A stretch of 64,000 bases of DNA from CAXXFQ01 sp963674475 (lineage in GTDB: Bacteria > Planctomycetota > Planctomycetia > Pirellulales > Thermoguttaceae). Below, piece after piece: positions 8,469 through 16,823 of the stretch (position 1 is its first letter; each line of letters opens with the position of its first letter). The DNA lies in contig CAXXFQ010000008.1 of assembly GCA_963674475.2 (NCBI GenBank), positions 186,001 through 250,000 on the forward strand, given 5' to 3'. A program made the translations under genes and the position numbers. Below the pieces are notes generated by a model, which had not been told where the DNA came from, ran no database searches, and worked only from the letters and a program-made list of their open reading frames with translations.

Positions 8469-9395
8469 ATGCGAGTTCTGTTGGCGTCCCCCCGTGGATT
8501 TTGTGCCGGAGTGAACCGGGCGATCGAGAGTCTTCGCCTGGCGGTCGAGCGGTTCGAGCGGCCGATCTACGTCTACCATGAAATCGTCCACAACCGGTGG
8601 GTGGTCGAGGCGTTCCGCCGTCAGGGGGTCGTTTTCGTCGACCAATTGTCGGAAGTCCCTCGGGGTGCTCATCTTTTGTATTCGGCCCACGGTGTCTCGC
8701 CGGTAATTCGAGAGGAGGCGACCAGACGCGAGCTGATCACGATCGACGCGACCTGTCCGTTGGTGAGGAAGGTCCACAGCGAAGCGATCCGGTTTGCCCG
8801 CGAGGGGTATAAAATCGTCCTGATCGGGCACGAGTCGCATGACGAGGTGGTCGGCACGATGGGCGAGGCGCCCGAGGCGATCCGTCTGATAACTCGACCG
8901 GAGCAGGTTGACGAATTGGAGATTGCGGAAGGTTCTAAAGTCGCCTATCTAACCCAGACTACCCTCTCTGTCGACGACGCCCGGACGATTGTCGAGCGAC
9001 TTCGGGCCCGTTTTCCCCAGATTATCGGCCCCCCCGGACAGGATATCTGTTTTGCGACCCAAAATCGTCAGCAGGCGGTGGTCGAATTGGCTCGCGAGGC
9101 CGATTTAGGGCTTGTCGTTGGCAGTCAAAACAGTTCGAATAGTCGACGGCTGGCCGAATTGTGCCGGACCGGTGGGATCGACGCCCATCTGATCGATGGA
9201 CCGGAGGAGATCGACCTCGGTTGGTTCGAGGGGGGCGAGACGGTCCTCCTGACGGCCGGGGCCAGCGCGCCGGAGGCGATCGTCCAGGAGTGCGTCTCGT
9301 TTTTGGTCTCCCGTTTCCAGGCCACGGTCGAGCCGCGTGTCTTTCGTGAAGAAAAGGTGCGTTTCCACCTCCCCGAGGAGCTTCAAAATGAGTAA
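8469..9395 (+). CDS. ispH: 4-hydroxy-3-methylbut-2-enyl diphosphate reductase IspH
   Basis: IspH carries out the last step of the MEP pathway and makes isopentenyl and dimethylallyl diphosphate with a [4Fe-4S] cluster. The three cluster cysteines are at C12 (GFCAGV), C96 (DATCPLV) and C194 (DICFATQNRQ). The catalytic glutamate is E126 in HDEVVGTMGE, and the substrate-binding stretch GSQNSSNSRRL is present. The start is ATG 8469, which puts MRVLLASPRG at the N-terminus as in the family. The open frame begins 22 codons earlier without any conserved sequence. The length of 308 residues is normal. It is divergent from hpnC and supplies that pathway with precursors. Confidence 0.95.
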   Translation: MRVLLASPRGFCAGVNRAIESLRLAVERFERPIYVYHEIVHNRWVVEAFRRQGVVFVDQLSEVPRGAHLLYSAHGVSPVIREEATRRELITIDATCPLVRKVHSEAIRFAREGYKIVLIGHESHDEVVGTMGEAPEAIRLITRPEQVDELEIAEGSKVAYLTQTTLSVDDARTIVERLRARFPQIIGPPGQDICFATQNRQQAVVELAREADLGLVVGSQNSSNSRRLAELCRTGGIDAHLIDGPEEIDLGWFEGGETVLLTAGASAPEAIVQECVSFLVSRFQATVEPRVFREEKVRFHLPEELQNE

Positions 9396-9450
9396 CACGC
9401 AAGGCTCACACCTTAAGAGGGCTAAATAGGCACTAAAACGACTTATTTGT

Positions 9451-10524
9451 ATGGGTAGAGGCGTTTCGATTACCGATGTCGAACTCTTTGGCTTTTCGCC
9501 GGAAATGCGTCAAAGCGGTTCGGCCCCCGACCGTGGGGTGAAATCCTCGTCGCGAATCTTGGTCCGTCTGGAAGCGGGCCGTGACCGGGACGGCTGGGGG
9601 GACTGCGCCCTTTCGTGGCGGACCGAGGAACTGACGGACCGGGCCGCCGCGTTGCGCTCGGTGTTGGTCGGGCGGAACCTGTACTCGATCGAGGAAATGC
9701 TCCGGCTCGACGCGTTGGCCGAGGCGCCGTTGCGCTGTGCGGTCGAGACGGCCTGTTGGGACCTGATCGGGCGGGTTTGTCGAGAGCCGTTGGCCCATCT
9801 CTGGGGCGGTTTCTATCGTCGGCGTCTGCCGCCGGCCATCCGTTTGCGAGGCTCGACGCCGACCGAGGAGGTTCTTTCAGCCCGGGAACAGATGGCCCAA
9901 GGGTTCCACTCGTTTGTCATTGAGGCGACCGGTCGGCCGGAAGAAGATCTTCGAACGATGGCGATGGTCCGTGGTCAAGTCGGACGTCAGACCGAGCTGC
10001 GACTCGATGGACGCCAGCAGTACGATCTGGAAACGGCCGCCGAGATGTGTCGCCAGTTGGCCCCGTATCAGTTGCAATGCTTTATCGATCCGCTGGTCGA
10101 GGCAAGTCCGGAAGCCTGGAAAGCGCTCGCGCGGGGGAATCCGGTTCCGTTGGCCGTGAGTCGATCGATTCGGTCGGTTGCCGATTTGGTCCAGTTGGCC
10201 AAGATCGACGCAATCGATTACGCGGGGATCACTTTGGAACGGGTCGGCGGTCCGACGGCGGCCCGACAGTGCGCGGTTTTGGCCGAGGCGGCCGGGATGC
10301 GACCGTTTTTGATGACCGGCCTTTCGCCCGGACCGACTGCCGCGGTGATGGTCCAGCTGGCCGCGTCGACGCCCGCGCTGGACTGTTGCAACGAAACCGG
10401 TTACACCGCGTTGTACGACGACCTGTTGGTCGAACCGATCGCCTCCGCCGGTGGAATGGTCATGGTTCCGCAGGGGATCGGGCTGGGCGTGGAGATCGAC
10501 CCGAAAAAACTCGAGCGGCTTTGA
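9451..10524 (+). CDS. Enolase-superfamily (mandelate racemase/muconate lactonising type) protein with degraded active site
   Basis: The 357-residue protein keeps the two-domain enolase-superfamily shape: an N-terminal capping domain, then a TIM barrel (RCAVETACWDLIGR; RVGGPTAARQCAVLAEAAGM). The residues that make this family enzymatic are mostly gone. The usual K-x-K at the end of strand 2 reads VIE. The first metal aspartate survives (LRLDGRQ). The second acid is an aspartate (FIDPLVE) where the family has EEP. The third, normally DES, reads VSRS. The strand-6 lysine is not seen. It may be a non-catalytic relative, or have an altered function such as a dead o-succinylbenzoate synthase. It follows ispH by 55 bases and precedes the nucleotidyltransferase by 39, so the three probably form one transcription unit. 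Confidence 0.7.
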   Translation: MGRGVSITDVELFGFSPEMRQSGSAPDRGVKSSSRILVRLEAGRDRDGWGDCALSWRTEELTDRAAALRSVLVGRNLYSIEEMLRLDALAEAPLRCAVETACWDLIGRVCREPLAHLWGGFYRRRLPPAIRLRGSTPTEEVLSAREQMAQGFHSFVIEATGRPEEDLRTMAMVRGQVGRQTELRLDGRQQYDLETAAEMCRQLAPYQLQCFIDPLVEASPEAWKALARGNPVPLAVSRSIRSVADLVQLAKIDAIDYAGITLERVGGPTAARQCAVLAEAAGMRPFLMTGLSPGPTAAVMVQLAASTPALDCCNETGYTALYDDLLVEPIASAGGMVMVPQGIGLGVEIDPKKLERL

Positions 10525-10563
10525 GCTGTCACAAAGAAAGAAGATCAAGGAAGAAACCGGACC

Positions 10564-11820
10564 GTGGCCATGAAAAAACCTCAACCGTCTGCGCAACGAA
10601 AATTCGCTGTCGACGTGGTCCGAGCGCTTCGCGAACAGGGGTTCGAGGCGTACTGGGCCGGCGGTTGCGTTCGGGATCAACTTTTGCGGATCGAGCCCAA
10701 AGATTACGACGTGGCGACCAGCGCGACGCCCGAACAGGTGCGCTACGTTTTTCGAAAGCGAAAGACCCTTTCGGTCGGTGAGGCTTTCGGGGTGATCATC
10801 GTCTTGGGGCCGCGCGGCGCCGGGCAGATCGAGGTGGCCACGTTCCGCGAAGAGGAGGCGTATTCCGACGGGCGTCATCCGGATCGGGTCACCTATTCCA
10901 ACGCGCGGGCCGACGCGTCGCGCCGCGATTTTACGATCAACGGGCTCTTTTACGATCCGGTCGACCAACAGGTCATCGACTTTGTCGACGGCCAGACCGA
11001 CCTGCGTGCCAAGCTGGTCCGGGCGATCGGCGATCCGGCCGAACGGTTCGAGGAAGACAAACTCCGCTTGTTGCGGGCGGTCCGGTTCGCGACGACGTTT
11101 GATTTTGCGCTCGAGGAAAAAACGTTCGACGTGATCCGCCAGAAGGCCTCTCAGATCGGGATTGTCAGTGCCGAACGGATCGCCGCCGAGTTGGAGCGAA
11201 TGCTCACCGGCCCGGGACGCGCACGGGCGGTTCGACTTCTTTTGGAAACCGGCCTGGCGCGGACCGTATTGCCCGAAATCGTGGAAGACGATCCGCCGTG
11301 CCGGGAAAAAACCTTGGCCCGTCTCGATTATCTTGAACGGCCGAACCTGGCGGTCGCGCTGGCCGCGTTGTTGTTCGACTACGCCGATCCGTCGACGGTC
11401 GAGGCGGTCTGTCGACGGTTAAAAATGCCCAACCGGACAACCGACCGGGCCGTCTGGCTGATCCAAAACCGCGACGCGCTTCACGCCGCGCCGAAGCAAC
11501 CGTGGTCCGTCCTGCAACCGGTCCTCGTCGCCGCTGGAATCGAAGATCTTCTGACGTTGCTCGACGCCCAGTCCCGAACCGAAGGAAACCGCCTGTCCGA
11601 CGATCTGGCCTTCTGCCGCGAATGTCTAAAGCGCCCGGTCGAAGAGCTCGACCCCGAACCGTTCTTGACCGGCAACGACCTCAAGCAACTGGGCGTCCGC
11701 CCGGGCCCGCAATACAAAAAAATCCTCGACCAAGTCCGAGCCGCCCAACTCGACCAAGAGATCACCACCCGCGCTGAAGTTTTTGCTATGGTCGAAAAGC
11801 TTTTAGCGGATTTCACCTAA
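10564..11820 (+). CDS. CCA tRNA nucleotidyltransferase / poly(A) polymerase family protein
   Basis: This is a class II nucleotidyltransferase that adds CCA to tRNA 3' ends or A tails to RNA. The head domain has the signature GGCVRDQLL followed by DYDVATSATPEQV (about residues 29-55), including the DxD metal pair. Then come RRDFTINGLFYDP and the RNA-binding neck (ERFEEDKLRLLRAVRFA). The length of 418 residues fits the family without a C-terminal HD phosphohydrolase domain. Two starts are possible, GTG 10564 and ATG 10570. The AAGGAAG motif is better spaced from the GTG. CCA-adding and A-adding activity cannot be separated by eye. Copies of its last ~36 codons recur downstream between the LRR genes. 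Confidence 0.85.
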   Translation: MAMKKPQPSAQRKFAVDVVRALREQGFEAYWAGGCVRDQLLRIEPKDYDVATSATPEQVRYVFRKRKTLSVGEAFGVIIVLGPRGAGQIEVATFREEEAYSDGRHPDRVTYSNARADASRRDFTINGLFYDPVDQQVIDFVDGQTDLRAKLVRAIGDPAERFEEDKLRLLRAVRFATTFDFALEEKTFDVIRQKASQIGIVSAERIAAELERMLTGPGRARAVRLLLETGLARTVLPEIVEDDPPCREKTLARLDYLERPNLAVALAALLFDYADPSTVEAVCRRLKMPNRTTDRAVWLIQNRDALHAAPKQPWSVLQPVLVAAGIEDLLTLLDAQSRTEGNRLSDDLAFCRECLKRPVEELDPEPFLTGNDLKQLGVRPGPQYKKILDQVRAAQLDQEITTRAEVFAMVEKLLADFT

Positions 11821-11879
11821 GCACCCATTCTCGTGTTTTTTTTCGGGGAAGCGAAATTTGCCAGTTTTTACTCTACTGC

Positions 11880-11908
11880 TTGATATTTCTAGAGCATCTA
11901 TTTACAAT
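11880..11908 (+). promoter_or_regulatory. Candidate promoter of the first LRR gene
   Basis: TTGATA (11880-11885), a 17-base spacer and TACAAT (11903-11908) lie about 117 bases before the ATG at 12026. The leader carries a GAGAGAAGTG...TGAAATT block that also precedes the other two LRR genes. Confidence 0.45.
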
Positions 11909-12025
11909 CATAAGTTGATGCAGGCCTTGAGGTTTCGGTAAAGAAAAATCAACCGTTTGCCCAATTGAGAGAAGTGGGCTGAAATTCGTTACGGTAAAAC
12001 ACCATCGAGAAAATAAGGGGGCAAA

Positions 12026-13561
12026 ATGTTTGGGCAACTTCGAACGGGATACGTCTGGGTGCTGTTGATCGTCGTGGCAACCCTGCTGGGAACGCCCGGG
12101 AAAACGTCGGCCGTAGTGGTTACCTTTCCCGACGCAAATCTGGAGGCCGCCGTGAGGGAAAAGTTAGGCATCCCGGCTCGGACCGACATCACCGACATGC
12201 ATATGAGAAGATTGGGGTCATTCAGAGCATGCGTTAGCGGAGTAAGTGATATTCGGGGACTTGAGTATGCCGTGAATCTGACTGATTTGGAATTGTGGGG
12301 GAACCGTGTCGGCGACATTTCTGCTGTTTCCAACCTGACCAATCTGACTTCGCTGAACCTGTGGAAAAATCAAATAAGTGACATCACGGCCGTTTCCGGA
12401 CTAAAGAATCTGATCGAGCTGAGTCTAGGTAAAAACCGGATAAACGACATAACGGCGTTTTCCAGACTGGCCAATCTGACTTCGCTGAACCTGTGGGACA
12501 ATCAAATAAGTGACATCACGGCAGTTTCCGGACTGGCAAATCTGACCTCACTGGACCTAGGCGTTAACAAGATCAGCGACATAACGGCGGTTTCTGGACT
12601 GACAAATCTGACCTCACTGGACCTAGGCGGTAACGAGATCAGTGACATAACGGCGGTTTCCGGACTGACAAATCTGACCTCATTGGACCTAGGCGGCAAT
12701 GAAATCAGCAACATAACGGCGGTTTCCGGGCTGACAAATCTGACCTCACTGGCCCTAAGCGGCAATAAGATCAGCGACATAACTTCGGTTTCTTGGCTGA
12801 CGGATTTAAATTTGCTGTTTTTGTCTAACAACCAGATTAGCGACACTTCCTCCCTTTCCGGGATGACGAAACTGAGTTGGCTAATCCTGCGCAATAACCC
12901 AATCAGCGATATATCTGCGGTTTCTGAGTTGATGAATCTAACTCTTCTTGATCTAGACTCCAACCAGATCAGCGACATTTCAGCAGTGTCCGAAATGACG
13001 AATCTAGCCGGTTTGCATCTTAACGGCAATCAGATTGAAACGATGGATCTCCGTGGTTCCAATTTGGCCTCTTTGGAATGCTTCGAGATTGAGAACAATC
13101 CTGTCACGAAGGTAGTTCTGGCAGATTCGACGCTGACTCAGGCCGTCTTTAATGCCCTCGTGGATGGAGGGAGTAGTATTTATATCGGGTTAGGCGAATT
13201 GCCGGGGATTCAGACTCTTGACCTCAGTGGGGTGGATTTTGAAGAGACCCCGGACCTCTCGGTGATATACGGGATGGACGATCTTGAGACGCTTTTGTTT
13301 GCCGGGGCGACGAATCTGGATGGTTCTCAGGTAACGCAGTTGACCGGGGAATTGGATTCGCTCGCTTGGCTCGATGTGACGGGGCTTTGGGAAAGTTTTG
13401 ACGCGGGGTCGCAAAGCCTGCTTCTTGATTGGGACGCTATCAAAGGCCACACCCTCGTCACCGCCGTCCCCGAACCGGCTACCATCGTCCTGCTCTCGGC
13501 GTTTGCTGGGCTCATGTTTCTACGACGAAAACGACGCCGGGTAAATGTTTTGTCAAAATGA
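12026..13561 (+). CDS. Secreted leucine-rich-repeat protein with PEP-CTERM tail (LRR paralogue 1)
   Basis: 511 residues. A signal peptide (WVLLIVVATLLG) is followed by an internalin-like cap (FPDANLEAAVREKLGI). About thirteen 22-residue leucine-rich repeats of the SDS22/internalin type come next (L-T-N-L-T-S-L-D-L-G-G-N-x-I-S-D-I-T). The C-terminal domain is followed by a sorting tail: VPEP, a hydrophobic stretch and RRKRRR. PEP-CTERM tails are normally cut by an exosortase and direct proteins to the surface or extracellular matrix. No exosortase is in the window. A strong AGGGGG lies before ATG 12026. A ligand-binding or adhesion role is inferred from the fold. Repeats at about residues 170-260 are nearly identical at DNA level. 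Confidence 0.88.
   Translation: MFGQLRTGYVWVLLIVVATLLGTPGKTSAVVVTFPDANLEAAVREKLGIPARTDITDMHMRRLGSFRACVSGVSDIRGLEYAVNLTDLELWGNRVGDISAVSNLTNLTSLNLWKNQISDITAVSGLKNLIELSLGKNRINDITAFSRLANLTSLNLWDNQISDITAVSGLANLTSLDLGVNKISDITAVSGLTNLTSLDLGGNEISDITAVSGLTNLTSLDLGGNEISNITAVSGLTNLTSLALSGNKISDITSVSWLTDLNLLFLSNNQISDTSSLSGMTKLSWLILRNNPISDISAVSELMNLTLLDLDSNQISDISAVSEMTNLAGLHLNGNQIETMDLRGSNLASLECFEIENNPVTKVVLADSTLTQAVFNALVDGGSSIYIGLGELPGIQTLDLSGVDFEETPDLSVIYGMDDLETLLFAGATNLDGSQVTQLTGELDSLAWLDVTGLWESFDAGSQSLLLDWDAIKGHTLVTAVPEPATIVLLSAFAGLMFLRRKRRRVNVLSK
12541..12804 (+). repeat. Four near-identical 66-bp tandem repeats inside LRR paralogue 1
   Basis: The block TCTGACCTCA recurs at 12541, 12607, 12673 and 12739, exactly 66 bases (22 codons) apart. 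The units differ by only a few bases, while flanking LRR units are much more diverged. This points to recent expansion or homogenisation within the gene. Confidence 0.9.
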
Positions 13562-13575
13562 ACCGAAGCGACTCT

Positions 13576-13605
13576 GCCGAAAAGCTTTTTACGGATCTCA
13601 GCTAA
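13576..13605 (+). pseudogene. Possible short remnant of the nucleotidyltransferase 3' end
   Basis: GCCGAAAAGCTTTTTACGGA and the following CTCAGCTAA resemble the last ten codons of the nucleotidyltransferase gene (GTCGAAAAGC...CACCTAA, 11791-11820). They lie just after LRR paralogue 1. The match is short, about three quarters identical, and would be weak alone. The much longer copy after LRR paralogue 2 makes it credible. Confidence 0.35.
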
Positions 13606-13955
13606 TCGAGCGGTTTATTGCGGTCCTACAAAAAAACAGAAAAACCATTTCAGTTTCTCTCTCAACGGCCCGGTTAACGACCTAAAAAACTTTCTCACCG
13701 GACTGCTGCGACGCTCTCCTTGACAAGAGTACACTCTAATCCTCCCGATTAGATGCTTTACTTAATGAAAGGCGATTGTGGCAGAATTCTTGTGTTTCTT
13801 ACTTTATGTATTGTTTTTTAGAGTCAGATCTGTATACTCACAAAATGAGGTAACGTTCGCAGTCATGAGAGAGAAAAAACCTCGTTTTGCTTGCGAGAGA
13901 CGTGAGTGAAAATTCTTTTTGGTTGAGCAAGATGCAAAAAAGGAAAGGATGCAAC
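13606..13955. other. Intergenic region upstream of LRR paralogue 2, with candidate promoter
   Basis: No gene is visible. TTGTTT (13811-13816), a 16-base spacer and TATACT (13833-13838) form a plausible promoter about 118 bases before the ATG at 13956, a similar distance as for LRR paralogue 1. A second TTGACA at 13720-13725 has no good -10 partner. The leader shares a GAGAGACGTGAGTGAAAATT block with the other two LRR genes. Confidence 0.4.
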
Positions 13956-14942
13956 ATGTCTGAAAATTTTCGAATGAGTCACGTGTGGGTTTTGTTGGTC
14001 GTTGTAGCAACGTTGTTGGGAATGTCCGGTGAAACGGCGGCGGTGGAGGTGAATTTCCCTGACGCGAATTTGGAGGCCGCCGTGAGGGACCACCTTGGCA
14101 TCCCGACTACGACACCAATCACCGACGCGCATATGGCGTCGATGACGGGATCCTTTTCTGCAAAAAGCAAATGTATATCCAACATCCAAGGACTCGAGTA
14201 TGCCACGAATTTGACCTCGCTGGCATTGGGCGGCAATATGATCGTCGACATTTCCCCAGTTGCCGGTTTGGCGAATCTGACTTGGCTGGAATTGAGCTAC
14301 AACGACATCAACGACGTCTCGGCGGTTTCCGGATTGTCGAATTTGAACTATTTAGACTTGTCCTGGAATTTTATCAACGACGTCTCGGTGGTTTCCGGAT
14401 TATCGAATCTGAGAAATTTATATCTGCGAGCCAATGAGATCTTTGCGATGGATCTGCAGGGTTCAAGCCTGACTTCTCTACGGTATATAGATATTGAGTT
14501 TTGCGGCTCTGCAAGCATAGTTCTGGCTGATTCATCGTTCAATCAAACATCTTTTAATGTACTTATGAATGGGGGGTGCTCCCTCATGGGTATTGCCGAA
14601 CATCCAGGAATTCAGTCGCTTGACCTCAGTGGGGTGGATTTCACCGACGTCCCGGATCTGTCGGTGATGTACAGGGCTGACAATCTCGAAACGCTTTTGT
14701 TTGCCGGGGCGACGAATCTGGATGGTTCTCAGGTAACGCAGTTGACCGGCGAATTGGATTCGCTCGCTTGGCTCGATGTGACGGGGCTTTGGGAAAGTTT
14801 TGACGCGGGGTCGCAGAGTCTTCTTCTTGATTGGGACGCTGTCGAAGGCCACACCCTCGTCACCGCCGTCCCCGAACCGGCCACGATCGTCCTGCTCTCC
14901 GCCCTGGTCGGGCTGGCACTGCTTCGAAGACGACGATGCTAG
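13956..14942 (+). CDS. Secreted leucine-rich-repeat protein with PEP-CTERM tail (LRR paralogue 2)
   Basis: 328 residues when started at ATG 13956, which has AGGAAAGGA upstream. The frame is open from 13887, but the extra residues are unlike the other paralogues. It has the same plan as its neighbours: signal peptide (WVLLVVVATLLG), cap FPDANLEAAVRDHLGI, only about four to five LRR units (ISPVAGLANLTWLEL), and a conserved C-terminal domain from LDLSGVDFTDVPDLSVMY. The tail is VPEPATIVLLSALVGLALL with RRRRC. The last ~260 bases are nearly identical to those of paralogues 1 and 3. It is the shortest of the three because the repeat block is contracted. Confidence 0.87.
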   Translation: MSENFRMSHVWVLLVVVATLLGMSGETAAVEVNFPDANLEAAVRDHLGIPTTTPITDAHMASMTGSFSAKSKCISNIQGLEYATNLTSLALGGNMIVDISPVAGLANLTWLELSYNDINDVSAVSGLSNLNYLDLSWNFINDVSVVSGLSNLRNLYLRANEIFAMDLQGSSLTSLRYIDIEFCGSASIVLADSSFNQTSFNVLMNGGCSLMGIAEHPGIQSLDLSGVDFTDVPDLSVMYRADNLETLLFAGATNLDGSQVTQLTGELDSLAWLDVTGLWESFDAGSQSLLLDWDAVEGHTLVTAVPEPATIVLLSALVGLALLRRRRC

Positions 14943-14965
14943 GGGCGTTCTGTAAAATTTATTGA

Positions 14966-15010
14966 GTCCGTTTTTCGTTTCGACGTTGCGGACGATGCCG
15001 GTTTCAACGG
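14966..15010 (+). repeat. 45-bp block downstream of LRR paralogue 2, repeated after paralogue 3
   Basis: A 45-base sequence beginning GTCCGTTTTTCGTTTCGACG is identical at 14966-15010 and 16609-16653. At 15010 it is fused directly to a copy of the nucleotidyltransferase 3' end, while after paralogue 3 it continues into different DNA. It therefore marks a duplication junction. Confidence 0.9.
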
Positions 15011-15125
15011 CCCACAATACAAAAAAATCCTCGACCAAGTCCGAGCCGCCCAACTCGACCAAGAGATCACCACCCGCGAAGAAGCTTTTATTATGGTCGA
15101 AAAGCTCTTAGGGGATCTTTCCTAA
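15011..15125 (+). pseudogene. Duplicated 3' end of the nucleotidyltransferase gene
   Basis: From AATACAAAAAAATCCTCGAC (15016) to the TAA at 15123-15125 this matches 11711-11820 with no gaps. The first ~62 bases are identical and the last third carries substitutions. It would encode the last ~36 residues of the enzyme (YKKILDQVRAAQLDQEITTR) but has no start or body, so it is a fossil. It lies between LRR paralogues 2 and 3 at a constant offset of 3305 bases from the parent. Confidence 0.9.
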
Positions 15126-15465
15126 GCGTCCGGTTTTTGTAGGCTTCTAGAAGGGCGAAAATCCCGCAGAACTGCTGCAAGGAGGCAACTCGTCTGCCCC
15201 TGCTTACTGTCTACCGCGATGCTTTTTTGGGCAAGATTGCGACTCATCGCCCCCCGAACGAGCTGTTTCCTTAGTGGTGAGGTGATTGTATTAGAAATTT
15301 CGAATGTTTCCTACTCTTTCTGGTTGCCTTTTAAGGAGTGTGTGAGTATGCTAATAAGATTAGGTAAACTTCGGGAGCAAGAGAAAAACTATCTCTTCGT
15401 TCGAGAGAGATGTGAATTGAAATTTGTTGCGACACAGTACGATGCAAGAAATGAAAGAGGGTGGA
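15126..15465. other. Intergenic region upstream of LRR paralogue 3, with candidate promoter
   Basis: No gene is supported here. TTGCCT (15324-15329), a 17-base spacer and TATGCT (15347-15352) lie about 115 bases before the ATG at 15466, the same distance as the candidate promoters of the other two LRR genes. The leader again has a GAGAGATGTGAATTGAAATT block. Confidence 0.4.
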
Positions 15466-16584
15466 ATGTCTGAACAACTTCGAATCAATCGCGTATGGGT
15501 TTTGTTGGTCGTTGTAGCAACGCTGTTGGGAATGTCCGGTGAAACGTCGGCGGAGGTGGTCACCTTCTCCGACGCGAACCTAGAAGCCGTTGTTAGGAGC
15601 AAGCTTGGTATCCGGGCCTCGAAACCAATCACCGACATCGACATGAAGAGTATAGAATACTTTTGGCGAGAGAGTTGCAATTTCACTAACATTCAGGGGT
15701 TTAATTACGCCACGAATTTGACTGGTCTGAACCTGAACGATAATGAAATCAGCGATATTTCGCCTCTTTCTGGTCTGACAAAAATGTACTCGCTGACGCT
15801 AAGCAATAATCATATCAGTGACATTTCCCCTCTTGCCGGGCTCACGAATCTGAAATGGGTTTATCTTGGGGGCAATCAGATTAGTGACATTTCACCTCTT
15901 TCCGGACTGCCAAATCTGGAGTGGCTCTATCTAAACAGTAATCAGGTCACTGACATTTCTCACCTTTCTGGGCTCACAAATCTGGTCGAACTTGGCTTGT
16001 CTAACAACCAAATCAGCGACATCTCCCCCCTTTCCGATTTATCGAAGCTGTTGTATCTGTTCCTGAGCAACAACCAGATTGAAACAATGGATCTCCGTGG
16101 TGAAAACCTGTCCTCGCTGGGATACTTTAACATTAATAACAACCCTCTCACTGACGTTATCCTGGCTGATTCGACACTCAGCCAGACGAGTTTTAACGCA
16201 CTCATGAATGGGGGGTACCACCGTTTTCAGGGAATTGCCGAAATGCCCGGCGTTTTATCGCTTGACCTCAGTGGGGTGGATTTCACCAACGTCCCGGATC
16301 TGTCGGTGATGTACAGGGCTGACAATCTCGAAACGCTTTTGCTCGCCGGGGCGACGAATCTGGACGGAAGCCAGGTAACGCAGTTGACCGGGGAATTGGA
16401 TTCGCTCGCTTGGCTCGATGTGACCGGGGTTTGGGAAAGTTTTGACGCGGGGTCGCAGAGTCTTCTTCTTGATTGGGACGACGTCGAAGGGCACACCCTT
16501 GTCACCGCCGTCCCCGAACCGGCCACGATCGTCTTGCTCTCCGCCTTGGCCGGTTTGGCACTGCTTCGAAGACGACGCCGATAG
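15466..16584 (+). CDS. Secreted leucine-rich-repeat protein with PEP-CTERM tail (LRR paralogue 3)
   Basis: 372 residues from ATG 15466, which is preceded by GAGGGTGG. The frame opens 14 codons earlier without conserved sequence. The signal peptide (WVLLVVVATLLG) is almost identical to that of paralogue 2. The cap reads FSDANLEAVVRSKLGI. About seven LRR units of the form ISDISPLSGLTNLKWVYLGG follow, a different consensus (SPLSGL) from paralogue 1 (TAVSGL). The C-terminal domain (LDLSGVDFTNVPDLSVMY) and tail (VPEPATIVLLSALAGLALL, RRRRR) match the others. The ends of the three genes are thus alike while the repeat cores differ, which suggests diversification of the binding surface. Confidence 0.88.
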   Translation: MSEQLRINRVWVLLVVVATLLGMSGETSAEVVTFSDANLEAVVRSKLGIRASKPITDIDMKSIEYFWRESCNFTNIQGFNYATNLTGLNLNDNEISDISPLSGLTKMYSLTLSNNHISDISPLAGLTNLKWVYLGGNQISDISPLSGLPNLEWLYLNSNQVTDISHLSGLTNLVELGLSNNQISDISPLSDLSKLLYLFLSNNQIETMDLRGENLSSLGYFNINNNPLTDVILADSTLSQTSFNALMNGGYHRFQGIAEMPGVLSLDLSGVDFTNVPDLSVMYRADNLETLLLAGATNLDGSQVTQLTGELDSLAWLDVTGVWESFDAGSQSLLLDWDDVEGHTLVTAVPEPATIVLLSALAGLALLRRRRR

Positions 16585-16823
16585 GGGCCGTTGCGAAAAG
16601 ATTATCGGGTCCGTTTTTCGTTTCGACGTTGCGGACGATGCCGGTTTCAACGGGGCGTGTGCTGTGCCGGGCGAGCGATTTTTTGCGAATCGCCGTCGAC
16701 AAAAGGAAAACTGTCTGTTTCAATGGAAGAAACGGCCGGTTCTCCCCGCAGCCCGCCCCTTTTGCTTTGCGCGGTGGCGAGTGCCGGTGACCGAGGGTAA
16801 TCTCAAGGTGAGGAAACTGCGAA

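Noticed and set aside
12541..12804. Regular 66-bp repeats considered as a CRISPR array
   Set aside because: The repeats are coding LRR units without unique spacers.
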